From assembly GCA_963971405.1 (NCBI GenBank), contig OZ020488.1, positions 434,001-498,000 on the forward strand: a DNA stretch of 64,000 nt. The letters run 5' to 3'. Made by a program: the position numbers and the translations under genes. Shown here piece by piece: positions 46,027 to 56,400 of this stretch (the stretch's first letter is position 1; every line of letters begins with the position of its first letter). The DNA comes from Psococerastis gibbosa. Its lineage: Eukaryota; Arthropoda; Insecta; Psocodea; Psocidae. The notes below the pieces were generated by a model. That model was not told the origin of the DNA. It searched no databases and saw only the letters and a program-made list of their open reading frames with translations.

Positions 46027-46212
46027 TTTTGTATTATTAGAAATTTGGCGGTATATTGTGTTGCTAAAAAGTAACACGGTTGCCAACATTGGGGTTTTCT
46101 AATGTTAATGTGACGGGCGTGAAGCCAATACTTTATTTTTTGTATTAATAAATAAATGGAACGTACAATTACGTAAAGGTGTTTTTTATAATAAAGATAG
46201 GATCCCATAAAA
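46027..46212 (+). repeat. Copia 5' LTR
   Basis: 186 bp, TTTTGTATTATTAG..GATCCCATAAAA. It differs from the 3' LTR at one site (GTTGCTAAAA here, GTTGGTAAAA there). Confidence 0.9.
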
Positions 46213-46226
46213 GGTTATGGGCCCAG
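46213..46226 (+). promoter_or_regulatory. Copia primer-binding site, internal initiator tRNA-Met type
   Basis: GGTTATGGGCCCAG directly follows the LTR. It is complementary to the anticodon-arm segment CTGGGCCCATAACC of initiator tRNA-Met, not to a CCA end. This is the half-tRNA priming known for Drosophila copia. Confidence 0.85.
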
Positions 46227-46303
46227 TGCGACGAATGTGACACTTGTGAAAAGCGTCTAAAATTAAAGAGAAAAGTGGTGAGTAAATCACAAAGGAAAAA
46301 AAA

Positions 46304-49300
46304 ATGGCCGACTCCGGCTTTACAGTCAAATTAACAGGGAATAATTATGAGAAATGGAAATTCGTACTAAAATGTTTCTTGCAAGGAAAAGGCTTAGAAA
46401 GTGTAGCAAATGGAAAACTAAGTAAAAGCGATCAGGAATATTCTAAGAACGACGGAAAGGCCAAATACTTAATTGCCTCTTCGGTTGATGAAAAGTTGCT
46501 AACGATTATTGAAGGTTGCAAAACAAGCAAAGAAATGCTTGACAAGTTCGAGAAAATTTATGGTAGTACCTCAGAAGTCAATAAAATGCTGTTATACGAA
46601 GAACTACATAAACTTCACTTTGAAAGTGAAGAGACTATATCAGGTTTCATTGCAAGAGCGATGAATATTGCAGGAAAATTGAAAAATGCAGGAGAATCAG
46701 TAAGTGACAATCAAATTATAACAAAAATAATTGGAACATTGCCAGAAACATTTGTAAATTTCAGGCAAGCATGGCTATCAACTGAAGATTCCAAACAGAA
46801 CATTGAGAATCTAACGGCTAGACTAATAGATGAGGAAAGGATAATAAAAGGAGCTGAAAGTAAGACAGAAGCTTACATTGCCCATAAAAAACCTGAGAAA
46901 AGTCAGAAAAAGGACACCATCTGCTACCGTTGTTCCAAACGGGGCCATTACGCATATCAATGTGAAAGCGGGCGCGAACATCGCGGACGTGGTACGGGTC
47001 GCGGACAAGCTTCAAATCGGGGTAACGAGTATCGCGGGCAAGGACATCGAGGACGCGGATATCGTAGAGGTAACTACGGCGGAAATTATAATGAACAAAG
47101 TACAATGAAAAATGAAGTCAATAGTGATGCGTTTGTAATTGCAACCGAAAATAGTTATTACGAGTGGACTGCAGACTCAGGTGCAGGAAGACATATGTGT
47201 TATCAGAGAAGTTTCTTTAAAACGTTTGAAAAACGTAAAGGAAATGTCACCGTAGGAAACAGTGCGAAACTGAATATAGAAGGTGAAGGTGATATTGAGA
47301 TAAGGAAGCTCGTAAATAATAAATGGGAAAATGGAATTTTAAAGAACGTCCTATTCGTTCCTGGGCTAAAAAGGAACTTAGTGTCTGAAGGAGAAATGAC
47401 TGCAAAAGGCCTGGAAATCGTGAAGAGAGGGAAAACTATTGAAATCATGAAAAATAAAAAAGTAATAGCAAGTGGAACAAGAGATGATACAAATCTGTAT
47501 CAGCTATTTTTTAAGACAGTAATAAATGATGTCGCATGCGCTAATGCTGAAGAAACTAAATCAAGTATGAAACTATGGCATGAAAGGCTTGGGCATATAA
47601 ATATTGAGTATTTAAAGAGACATATGGCCCAAAACAATGTGAAAATGGAAAAAGAAGATTTCTTTTGTGAGCCATGTGTATTGGCAAAGCAAAGTAAAGC
47701 AAGTTTTAAGAAATCAGAAAGAATAAAATCTAAAGGTCCAGGACAGTTGATTTATACAGACATATGTGGACCAATGACATGTGAATCTGCTGGTAAAGCG
47801 AAATATATAATTCTGTTCAAGGATGGAGCTACAGCGTACAGAAAAGTTTACTTTGTGAGTAATAAAAGTTGTTTTATTGATTGTCTGAAGAAGTTTGACA
47901 TGCTTTTAGTGAATAAATTTGGGCGTCATTTACAAGTGCTACATTCAGACAATGGGACAGAAATCAGAGGTCAAATAGTTGACAGATATCTTGAAGAGAT
48001 TGGCGCAGAAAGGGAATTAACAGCACCCTATACACCGGAACAAAATGCACGCTGTGAACGCGAATTCCGGACAATAATGGAAGCTGCCAGAGCCATGATG
48101 TTGGGCAAAAATATACGTAAAGAACTGTGGGCAGAAGCTGTGAATAATGCAGTTTACATTCTAAATCGTACGCCAAACTCGCAAGTAGACATGACTCCAT
48201 ATGAACACTGGACTGGGCAGAAAGCGAAACTAGATCATGTAAGAACATTCGGGTGTGATGCATACAAGATGAAACAAAAACATGAAAGAGACAAGTTAGA
48301 CGCGAAATCTGAAAAACTAATTTTTGTTGGTTGCGACGAGAAAACGAATAATTACAGACTATATGATGAAAAATGTCGCAAAGTAGTGATTACAAGGAAT
48401 GTTATATTCAATGAGAAAGGAAGTGAATATTCAAATGACAAAGAAAGCGATGAGAACGTGAATAATTATGTATTTGATCCAGAAATTGATGAGAACTCAG
48501 AAGATAATGATATTCAAGAATTACGTGAAGAAGATGAACTTCCAAAAAGAGGGACAAGGCAAAGAAGACAGCCAGCTTATTTGTCAAACTATGAGACATA
48601 CTGTATGTTAAATGAATATGATCCTGTGTGTTATAGTGAAGCTATTCAAGATGATGATTGGAGGAAAGCAATCACTAAAGAACTGTCAGTGCATGAAAAA
48701 GCTAATACTTGGGAGAATGTGAACGAACTTCCAGCGGGCAAAAAGGCAATCGATACAAAGTGGGTGTTCAGAACGAAAGAAGGAGGTGAGAAGAAAGCTC
48801 GACTAGTAGCTAAAGGATTCCAAGAGAAATGCGAAGAAAATGTGTACGCACCTGTAGCGAGACTTGTTACGGTGAGAATGATATTATCACTAGCAGTGCA
48901 GAAGTCATGGCCTGTTATACAGCTAGACGTACCTTCTGCGTTTATTGCTGCTGAACTTAAGAACTCTGTGTACATTGAGAAACCGGATGGTGTTAAAGGT
49001 TCCGGAAACCAAATTTACAAGTTAAAGAAGGCATTATATTGGCTTAAAGAAGCTCCAAAGTGTTGGAACGAGACTTTCAGTATTTTCTTAGAAAAAGTTG
49101 GTTTTGTTCGCTCAAAGGCAGATGTATGCCTCTACATAAGAAATGATGTTTATTTACTACTATGGGTTGATGACATAATATTAACAGGTGAAGAAGAAAA
49201 ATTTGAACTGATTGTTAAACAACTCGAACAAGAATTTAAAGTGAAAAATTTTGGCGAGATAAGAAATTTTCTTGGACTTCAAGTGCAAAGAAGTGGAAAT

Positions 49301-49735
49301 GAGATGAAGATTTGTCAGACAATTTTAATTGACAAGGTATTAAAGAAATTCAATATGGAAGACTGCAAAGAAATATCAATACCAATGGAATTTAATCTTC
49401 AATTCGCAGAAAATGAAGACATCTTAGAAAATGTGCCGTACAGACAGTTAATTGGAAGTTTAATGTACTTGTCAGTAAATTCACGACCTGACATTACATA
49501 TGCGGTCTCAACTTTAAGTAAGTTTCTTGACAAGCCTACCTCGACCACATGGAAGACGGGGAAAAGAATTCTAAGATATCTAAAAAGAACAAGAGAAATG
49601 GGCATCGTGTTTACGAAGAAAGAAATAGTTAACTTTAAATATGTTTGTTCAGAAGACAATGTGGCAGATATTTTTACAAAGGCATTGGCCAAACCAAAGT
49701 TTGAGAAATTTTGCTTCATGTTAAACTTGGGATAA
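46304..49735 (+). CDS. gag-pol: Copia Gag-Pol polyprotein, RNase H core missing
   Basis: One 1143-residue frame starts at an ATG after an A-rich leader. The gag part (about 1-200) is followed by the zinc knuckle CYRCSKRGHYAYQC near 207. Protease is WTADSGAG near 288, and the pre-integrase motif is LWHERLGHINIEYL near 424. Integrase acids are in YTDICGP near 485, LHSDNGTE near 547 and NARCERE near 584. RT follows with WVDD near 950. The C-terminus goes directly from REMGIVFTKKE to a terminal EDNVADIFTKAL. The ~100 residues that normally hold RNase H (DADWAG, SSTEAEY, TKHI motifs) are absent without breaking the frame. The copy should therefore be defective for autonomous replication unless complemented. 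Confidence 0.92.
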   Translation: MADSGFTVKLTGNNYEKWKFVLKCFLQGKGLESVANGKLSKSDQEYSKNDGKAKYLIASSVDEKLLTIIEGCKTSKEMLDKFEKIYGSTSEVNKMLLYEELHKLHFESEETISGFIARAMNIAGKLKNAGESVSDNQIITKIIGTLPETFVNFRQAWLSTEDSKQNIENLTARLIDEERIIKGAESKTEAYIAHKKPEKSQKKDTICYRCSKRGHYAYQCESGREHRGRGTGRGQASNRGNEYRGQGHRGRGYRRGNYGGNYNEQSTMKNEVNSDAFVIATENSYYEWTADSGAGRHMCYQRSFFKTFEKRKGNVTVGNSAKLNIEGEGDIEIRKLVNNKWENGILKNVLFVPGLKRNLVSEGEMTAKGLEIVKRGKTIEIMKNKKVIASGTRDDTNLYQLFFKTVINDVACANAEETKSSMKLWHERLGHINIEYLKRHMAQNNVKMEKEDFFCEPCVLAKQSKASFKKSERIKSKGPGQLIYTDICGPMTCESAGKAKYIILFKDGATAYRKVYFVSNKSCFIDCLKKFDMLLVNKFGRHLQVLHSDNGTEIRGQIVDRYLEEIGAERELTAPYTPEQNARCEREFRTIMEAARAMMLGKNIRKELWAEAVNNAVYILNRTPNSQVDMTPYEHWTGQKAKLDHVRTFGCDAYKMKQKHERDKLDAKSEKLIFVGCDEKTNNYRLYDEKCRKVVITRNVIFNEKGSEYSNDKESDENVNNYVFDPEIDENSEDNDIQELREEDELPKRGTRQRRQPAYLSNYETYCMLNEYDPVCYSEAIQDDDWRKAITKELSVHEKANTWENVNELPAGKKAIDTKWVFRTKEGGEKKARLVAKGFQEKCEENVYAPVARLVTVRMILSLAVQKSWPVIQLDVPSAFIAAELKNSVYIEKPDGVKGSGNQIYKLKKALYWLKEAPKCWNETFSIFLEKVGFVRSKADVCLYIRNDVYLLLWVDDIILTGEEEKFELIVKQLEQEFKVKNFGEIRNFLGLQVQRSGNEMKICQTILIDKVLKKFNMEDCKEISIPMEFNLQFAENEDILENVPYRQLIGSLMYLSVNSRPDITYAVSTLSKFLDKPTSTTWKTGKRILRYLKRTREMGIVFTKKEIVNFKYVCSEDNVADIFTKALAKPKFEKFCFMLNLG

Positions 49736-49782
49736 GTTTTTTTTTTACAATTTTCAACTTTTCATGATATGAAAACTTTTAA

Positions 49783-49793
49783 TTGAGAGGGGG
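49783..49793 (+). promoter_or_regulatory. Copia polypurine tract
   Basis: The GAGAGGGGG stretch ends exactly where the 3' LTR begins, which supports the unusual LTR start. Confidence 0.7.
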
Positions 49794-49979
49794 TTTTGTA
49801 TTATTAGAAATTTGGCGGTATATTGTGTTGGTAAAAAGTAACACGGTTGCCAACATTGGGGTTTTCTAATGTTAATGTGACGGGCGTGAAGCCAATACTT
49901 TATTTTTTGTATTAATAAATAAATGGAACGTACAATTACGTAAAGGTGTTTTTTATAATAAAGATAGGATCCCATAAAA
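49794..49979 (+). repeat. Copia 3' LTR
   Basis: 186 bp, one difference from the 5' LTR, followed by the CTATT duplication at 49980-49984. Confidence 0.9.
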
Positions 49980-50801
49980 CTATTCTGTAAAGTGCAGTGA
50001 AGTTTTCAATTGCAAACACAATATAAGTCTAATTAATTTTTAATTGTGGAATTTTAATTTTTCCGTTAATTATTTAGTACGGTAATATCAAAACACAAGC
50101 ATCTTTAATCCTATTTACATAATTTGAAATTTAGGTGTCACTGCTTCATCATTTAGCCTAGCTTATTAGGTGCAGTAGTAGAAAAAAAACTAAATGAACT
50201 AAATACTAATGATGGTAGGCTACGATGAGTACCAGGCTGGGCAGCCAAGCGACTTCAGCCGTATTCCTAACAATTTTTAAATAATTCACGGATCGAATAC
50301 GGAATACTCCGGAATTTTTTAAAATGTTGGTCCCCTTTATATGATATGATTTTTTTAACTCTCATCTGTCCATGGCCCTGGTTCCTAACCTTATCTGGTT
50401 ATTTTAAATTTTAATTGTAACTTTAAATTGCAGCCGATAAAAAATACCTATCAGCTTCAGATTCAACCATCACAAATTGACATGATTCCATAAATTGGCA
50501 TACAAATATTGGTATGCATAGGTATTTCCCCAAAAATCCACAGAAAAACCTCAAAAATTGTTGATCCCGGAAATTTCTCGGAATAGAATTAGTTCCCACG
50601 GAATTCTGAGTTAAACCACGGAATGTGGCAGCCCTAATAAATAATTATACGATGTTCTGTGGTCCATGAGCATGCGCAGTGCAAACGAATGGTGCAAACA
50701 CAGGTGTTACGCTGACCGACTCGTTTTCTTACAATACTTACTATATAGGAAATATGGGATACAACATGGCGGATGATAATACCCGGGTATATAGTGCCTT
50801 A

Positions 50802-51449
50802 TTAAAATCTAAACAACAAATATGGAGGAGACCCGAGAATAAATAACTTTAAACCAGTTCAGTTAAAATCATGCTTTTTTTCCATTATAAAATAGGTCAA
50901 CTTTAGTTATGACAAAATTTGTAATTATATTTTTTGTAGAATTGACATTTAAACACCATGTCTGTATATCGCGCAAAGTAAGTGCTGAGGTTTTAATTTA
51001 CCTTATTAATGACTAGGGTCCTTAGTTAATATGTGTACTGTGTAGCTGTACTGAAATACAGTAAGTTGTTGAATTGTTGGGGAAGTTGAGTCGTAGCCGT
51101 GTTAGTCTTAATACTCGACGCAGAGTATATTTGACACTTAACAATTTATTGATTCATTATTAAATGCGTATTATTAATTAAAGTGTGGCCGAAGAGGAAG
51201 TCATAAGTGTAAATTTGACAACTCATTGGCTAGTTGTTGTTGCTGTTATGTTGTTGCTTGTAGCCAAATGCTAATTTGAAATGTCTGCTCCCGGCGTACT
51301 ACAGATGAAGTTGTACACTCGACTTTCTTCGCCTATCTTCTTTTTAAAAGACGACACTGTTCCACACGCACGAATAGCTTGACTCAGTAAAGACCTCCCA
51401 GTAAAGACGCAATGGGTTTCTGTCTTGGTTGTTGGAGAGGGCTGCGCTA
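50802..51449. other. No gene; possible LINE 3' untranslated region
   Basis: No host gene is supported. The part nearest 51450 probably belongs to the 3' end of the minus-strand LINE; a 74-codon minus frame at 51271-51495 continues from its last zinc-like motif without recognisable domain. Confidence 0.35.
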
Positions 51450-54400
51450 TCTTGAAGGTGTAGGGTGTAGACCGTCCATCCTCCCAGAGTTGCAAAGGGG
51501 GCAGGTGTCCAAGTCTACAACCCCGATCCGGTGAAGGTGGGCTTGCAGGTAGTCGTGCCCAGTACAGAGTCTAAAATTTTCGACTGCATCAGCCCTCGGT
51601 AGATCACGCAGTATGGGCTGGTATACGAGTGGTTCCCACTGTTTTCCGCCCCATGCATCTTCAATTGTTTTCCTATGTTGTTTTTTAATTGCGGTTTCTA
51701 TAGTGTTCTTGGCTGATGTCAGTGATACGTCATTATTGGGTTGAGGTAAGAGAGTGCCCTCCTTCGCTAGAGCGTCTGCACGTTCGTTTCCCAGCAGGCC
51801 GATGTGACTTGGTACCCATTGAAATACGAGGTGCCATCCACTACACGACATTGCAGAAAGAGTTTTGCGGCAGTTCTTAGTCAGCTCGCAGTCTGTTTTG
51901 GAGTTTTCTGTGAGGGCGATAATGGCGGCCTGTGAATCAACCAGGAATACGACTCTCCTTTGGATGCAGTTTAGACTGAGCGGTTTTTTTGCTGCCCGAT
52001 GTACCGTAGCTATTTCGCCGTCATAGTTGCAAGTGTTTGATCCGACCTTCGAAGAGGGAACAGAAGAAGCCGGCCCCTGTTGCTCAAGGTACCACTGATC
52101 CGTCTGTGTAAGCGTGCAACCAGTCCTCTTCATTGTAGCTCTCCGGGATGGTTTCGAGGGCAGGAGCTTTTAGAGTATAAGGATCACATTGGCTTTTTGG
52201 CGTATTGAGGTTGATAAGCGAGAGGTTCTTTTCGGGTAACTTTGGTAGGACTGTGCGGAAATCTGGGAGTTTGGCAGGCGGTCCGAGGTTCACTTCATGC
52301 TTGGCTCGTACATCATTGGCGTACACTAATGGCGATTTCTGGGTGCAGAGTCGGGAGGAAGCAGGTGCGTAGTTGGCCCAATGCCGCTGGTCAATTCTTT
52401 TGGCTCTCTCCCAAACTTTCAATGTAAGCTTCTCATGCCGTACCTGTAAAGGCTCTATTCCTGCTCGCACTTCCATCGCCATTATAGGGGTAGATTTAGC
52501 GGCCCCCGTTATTGTTCGAAGAGCGTTATTTTGCTTTAAATCCAGTTTTTTTGCTTTCCAATTTATACGTAGTATAAGGAAAAAAATTTTCGATTCCGAG
52601 ATTTCAACGGATTTACACGTTTTGAGGTCCCAGGAACCCAAAAAAGTGGTTTTTACAAAATGTCTGTCTGTCGGTCGGTCTGTCGGTCTGTCGGTCTGTC
52701 TGTTCGTCGATTTCCGGGCAAACTACTCAGTGGATTTGAGTGAAATTTGGCATGTAGGTTCACAAAAATCATACCTCGGGACCATTTTTTTTTTTTTTTT
52801 GGGCTAACTCAATTTGGGGGGGTTTTATTGTCAAAAAACTCCAAAAAAACGTCTAAAAAAAATTATTTCTCAAAAACGGCTCCAACGATTTCTTTTAAAT
52901 TCTCGTAGATTGTAGTCGTTATTAATGTTGACAAAATGCGGGGGGTCGCTTGCCCCTTGATAGTTTGCTTCTGGGGGTAAAAAAATAAAAATAACTAAAT
53001 TTTAATGAAAAAATGACTAAAAAATGCGAAACCTTTCTATCGATGATTTCTACCTTCAAGCATGTTTTAGGTGTTAAATTGAGTAACGAAACCGGATAGG
53101 TTGCTTTCCCAAAAAAATATATGGTTTTGCCCAAAAAATTATTTTTTGAAAAAAATGATAGAAAATTCGCGCTCAAATGCATTGCATGCCCTGCCATTAT
53201 TGCTGTGTGGTAATTAATGTGTTTGTTTGACCTATCGAGAATTTACCTCACTTCCAGTGACGTCAGGTGGACAACCGCCCCCCCCCCCCCCCGAGATATC
53301 GGAAATTTAACCATAGGAAAAATATTTGCCATAAAATTACTAATTTTCTCTATCTAATAATTTTGATAAATTGGAAAGCATGTTCGAGTGAACTCGGACC
53401 GGTTCTTTAAGGTTGGCGTTGGATGATAGACCTATTACTTCTGAGGCATACTCCATGGTTGGTCGAACGTAAGTTTTGTACGCTGTCGTAAGAACGTCCT
53501 GCGTAGCTCCCCATTTTGTTGCTGCTAGCCCCTTCAGTAAGGTACGGAAGTCTAGTTTGGCCACAAAGTTTCTATAGGTTTGGCGTTTTCCAGTGGTGAT
53601 GTCTTTCTGGAGTTCGGCTTGTTTTTTTCTCAAGTCAATGCAGTCAACTAAACGGTTGGAAGCTTCGGCTTTTTTGCGCGCTTTGTTCCTATTGTTCTTC
53701 AAGACTGACAGTACAGCGTTCCAAAAAGGTTTGTAACGTTTTACCTGCCCTCTTGGAACTCATTGTTTTGCGGAGGTGAGGATAGCATTGGCGAATCTGT
53801 CGGCCGATCTGTCTGGGTTGTCATCAATGATGTTCTCTGCTAGCAGTTGGTCGGTGACTTCACCAAATTTTTTCCAGTTGGCCTTCTTGAAATTCCAACG
53901 GGGTTGGAGTCGGTGCTGCCGTTCATTCATAGGTTTTCCTCTGATTTCTAGGACAAGAGGACGGTGTCCGCATCCATTACATGCATCTGATAGCAGGAGG
54001 TCCGCTTTGCCGGCTAGATTAGGATCCAATATAATAATCGGGTGTTGATAAGTGTCCGGCAAAGGATAGAAAGGTAGGGACACTTGTGAGTCGTATGAGG
54101 AAATCCTCTGTTATGTGCCCCGTGGCGTTAGCGGTTGAGTATCCCCATCTGGGGGAGTGAGCGTTGAAGTCTCCGAGCAAGATAGCGTTCCGCCGCGATG
54201 TCATCGCTGACAGGCAGTTGAGGTTTGGCTTGTTGTTCGGTGGGTTTTAAATGCCTGTTACTGGGTACTTGGCCCCATTAAACCACAGGTCCAGACCAAT
54301 AGCTTCTAGTTTGTCCTCTTCTGCCATTTCGTGGATGATGGAGAAATGGCTGGCATGCTTGTTATTTGCACTTATTAGACTGCCTGATGCAACTTGCCTG

Positions 54401-54640
54401 GCTCTTTTTAAAACACATGTGGTAAAGTTCGGTATTTCATAAAACTGCAGTGCATCTGTAGATGCACCAGCTTCGACGATTATGAAAGCGTCTGCGTCAT
54501 ATGAACAAATAAGTGTCTTGAATTCAGTGAATTTCGCGTTGCTCAAGACTCCGGCATTCCAGAATAAAATGCGGAGACTGTCGTCGGGGCCTTTAGGAAG
54601 GCAATTGTTATTCTTGCGTCTTTGCATATGGCTCGTTTTC
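51450..54640 (-). pseudogene. Decayed LINE: endonuclease and RNase H, RT core deleted
   Basis: On the minus strand the endonuclease begins near 54627 (LRILFWNAG) and shows GDFNAHSPRWGY near 54170; it is frameshifted near 54080. A linker with NRNKARKKAEASNRLVDC leads abruptly from FRT to LLKGLAATKWGA and then YKTYVRPTMEYASE. The RT palm motifs (SxAFD, PQGS, YADD) are therefore missing, probably by an internal deletion near 53540. The ~860-bp repeat (52552-53408) then interrupts the frame between NANLK and DLKQNNALRTITGA. The 3' part encodes RNase H (DSQAAI, WVPSHIGLLGNERAD) and a CPLC motif, ending near 51480. RNase H places it with the Jockey/I-type elements. Clearly inactive. Confidence 0.85.
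52552..53408 (+). repeat. ~860-bp repeat family, full copy 3, inserted in the LINE
   Basis: It starts TGCTTTCCAATTTATACG, ends GGACCGGTTCTTT, and is collinear with copies 1 and 2. Because it splits a coding region, its borders are well constrained: LINE sequence resumes at both sides within about 10 bp. No clear target duplication is seen; at most a short TTTAA occurs on both sides. Confidence 0.8.
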
Positions 54641-54999
54641 GCAAAGAACTGTTGATCGTTTAGCTAAAGGCAGGGGGCACTGCGTGCAGGCGATCAACAT
54701 CACCCCCTGCTGGTGTTGTTGAACATGGTAGCAGCAGCTGCTAATTTGTTCACCGCAATGTCATGAACTTCTCATCTTCTTAACTTTCTTTGATCTTCTT
54801 CGTCAGGGCAACTTTAAATTTCGCAATCTCGGTTACGTTCTTTAGTTCGTAACTCAGTTGATTGCATTTTGATACCCATTCATTAAAGATTGATTTTCTT
54901 CTTCCAGAATTTGACAATTCATAATAAAAGTTTCTAGCTCTGCGTGTATTGTATGAGTGGACATTTACTCTTCTAGTCTCTCTTCAACCATATAACTTG
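54641..54999. other. No gene; possible LINE 5' or ORF1 remnant
   Basis: Minus-strand frames upstream of the endonuclease show no zinc knuckle or coiled-coil ORF1 I can identify. Part of the stretch next to 55000 may belong to the adjacent LINE fragment. Confidence 0.3.
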
Positions 55000-55560
55000 G
55001 ACATTCTCGCAGTTTTATCTTGTTCAACAGAATCATTACATGAACGTTCATTTCATCAACCAGTGGAATAACTCCAATTTACTCATAGAACACCTTTCGT
55101 GGAACCTCCCTCACCACTCGAATATTTAGGGCCGCTCTCATTCCATCGTTTAGGAGTATTTGAACTTGGTTTGTAATGTGGACGGGCGCATGTACAAACA
55201 GTGATTGACAATAATTCACATGCGGTTTAATCATTGTTTTGAAAAAAGTTATTCTATATCTTCGCGGTAGGAACCATACCCACCTCACAACTCCGATTTT
55301 CGTCTTTAGACTAGAAAGAACTTCAGCAAAGTGGTCCATTAGATTGAGACGGTTATCAATAGTGATCCCAAGATATTTGATAGACTGTACAGGTGTTATA
55401 ACTTCGTTTCCTATCTAACCAGGTAAATATTCATCACGTGATCCGCTCCCGCCAATAAACAAAACTTTGGTCTTTGAGGCATTCAGTGATAGGAAATTAG
55501 ACGTGAGCCATTCCCGAATAACATTCAAATCACTTATATGTAAGTTCATCGATCGCTGCC
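55000..55560 (-). repeat. LINE RT fragment
   Basis: The minus strand shows IREWLTSNFLSLNASKTKVL followed by IGGSGS, then YLGITIDNRLNLMDHF and TMIKPHVNYCQSLF. This is the post-palm and thumb part of a CR1/Jockey-like RT. A stop interrupts it near 55418. It is unrelated in frame and sequence to the RNase H LINE next to it. Confidence 0.7.
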
Positions 55561-55690
55561 TGATCATCATGTGTCTTAAGATATTTGTAAATCAGAAATA
55601 ATTAGATTACTCGTGACTTCGTGGTATTTCATTTTAATAAACAAAAAATAACAAAAAGTTTTAGAAACCCATAGCGATAATATCCCTGTT
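55561..55690 (-). repeat. Fragment shared with 33990-34080
   Basis: The minus strand contains GTTTATTAAAATGAAATACC and CACGAAGTCACGAGTAAT, as at 34005-34045 in the plus strand. It is a short dispersed repeat piece between the LINE and Penelope fragments. Confidence 0.5.
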
Positions 55691-55703
55691 GATTCTTCTC
55701 ACC

Positions 55704-56400
55704 CATTCCAGCACAAACACGCAGCCTTCCATAGTATGATTTTTCGACTCCTTAACTTCCCTATGAATGAAACCAACTATAATAATGAATTAAATATAAT
55801 AAAACAAATTGCCCAAAATAAGAATCTCAATCTAGTAGACGGAATTCTACGCCCCAGAGAGCATAAACCCGGAAACCAATAAATCATATTTCAGGATACA
55901 ATACATAGAAAAAATCACAGAAAAAAAAGTAACCTCATTTCTTGTACAACAGACAAAACACCAGCCCCGTGGCCCGTACAACCGCAACAACCTAGCCAAT
56001 AAACTCATGAACTGCAAAACCAAACCAGAAAAGGAGAAAGGCAATGGAGTTTATCGTCTAAATTGTAACGATTGTAACGCAATTTACATAGGCCAAACAG
56101 GCAGAAGCTTTAAAACTAGGGTCAAAGAACATATAACAGGTATAGGAGACACCAACACCAACAGCACATTCGCGAAACACCTTAACTCGGAAAATCACAC
56201 ATTTGATCCTCACAATTCGACAGCCCTACACAAAATAATGAAAAGTTGCACTTCAAATTTTTTTGAAAATGTTGAAATTAAAGGAGCTTTACACAAAAGG
56301 GAAAAAATAACAAACGACATAACATTCACACAATCATCCCCTCTAATTGAGGCTATACTTAAAGATAGGTCTACTATATCAAATACAATACAATGTCTTG
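55704..56400 (+). pseudogene. Penelope-like element 3' fragment with GIY-YIG nuclease
   Basis: The RT C-terminal segment HKHAAFHSMIFRLLNFPM is in one frame (about 55704-55870). After a frameshift near 55870 the linker and GIY-YIG domain are open to 56423. The nuclease shows GVYRLNCNDC, AIYIGQTGRSFKTRVKEH and downstream FAKHLNSENH, the order expected of Penelope elements, whose GIY-YIG domain follows the RT. The RT palm is absent. The last codons overlap the start of the next element, so the Penelope copy is cut at both ends. Confidence 0.82.

Larger units (their letters stand above)
46027..49979 (+). mobile_element. Ty1/copia LTR retrotransposon
   Basis: Two 186-bp LTRs (46027-46212, 49794-49979) differ by one base as read. 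A 5-bp duplication CTATT lies at 46022-46026 and 49980-49984. A single gag-pol frame lies between. With these flanks the LTRs begin TTTTGTATTA and end CCCATAAAA, so they lack TG..CA termini. The primer-binding site abuts the 5' LTR and a purine tract abuts the 3' LTR, both supporting these borders. The low LTR divergence indicates a recent insertion. Confidence 0.92.
45471..50801. mobile_element. Long-TIR element flanked by TA, carrying the copia insertion
   Basis: Inverted similarity runs from TAAGGCACTATATA at 45471 and its inverse ending at 50801. It includes ATCCGCCATGTTGTAT, GAGTCGGTCAGCGTAACACC and GGCTGCCACATTCCGTGGTT (left) against their complements at 50540-50735. The terminal TA fits a Tc1/mariner-type duplication. 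The left TIR has ~150 bp of extra AT-rich DNA near 45570-45720. Apart from the copia element the interior (45905-46021 and 49985-50540) has no ORF, so the carrier is non-autonomous. Confidence 0.65.
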
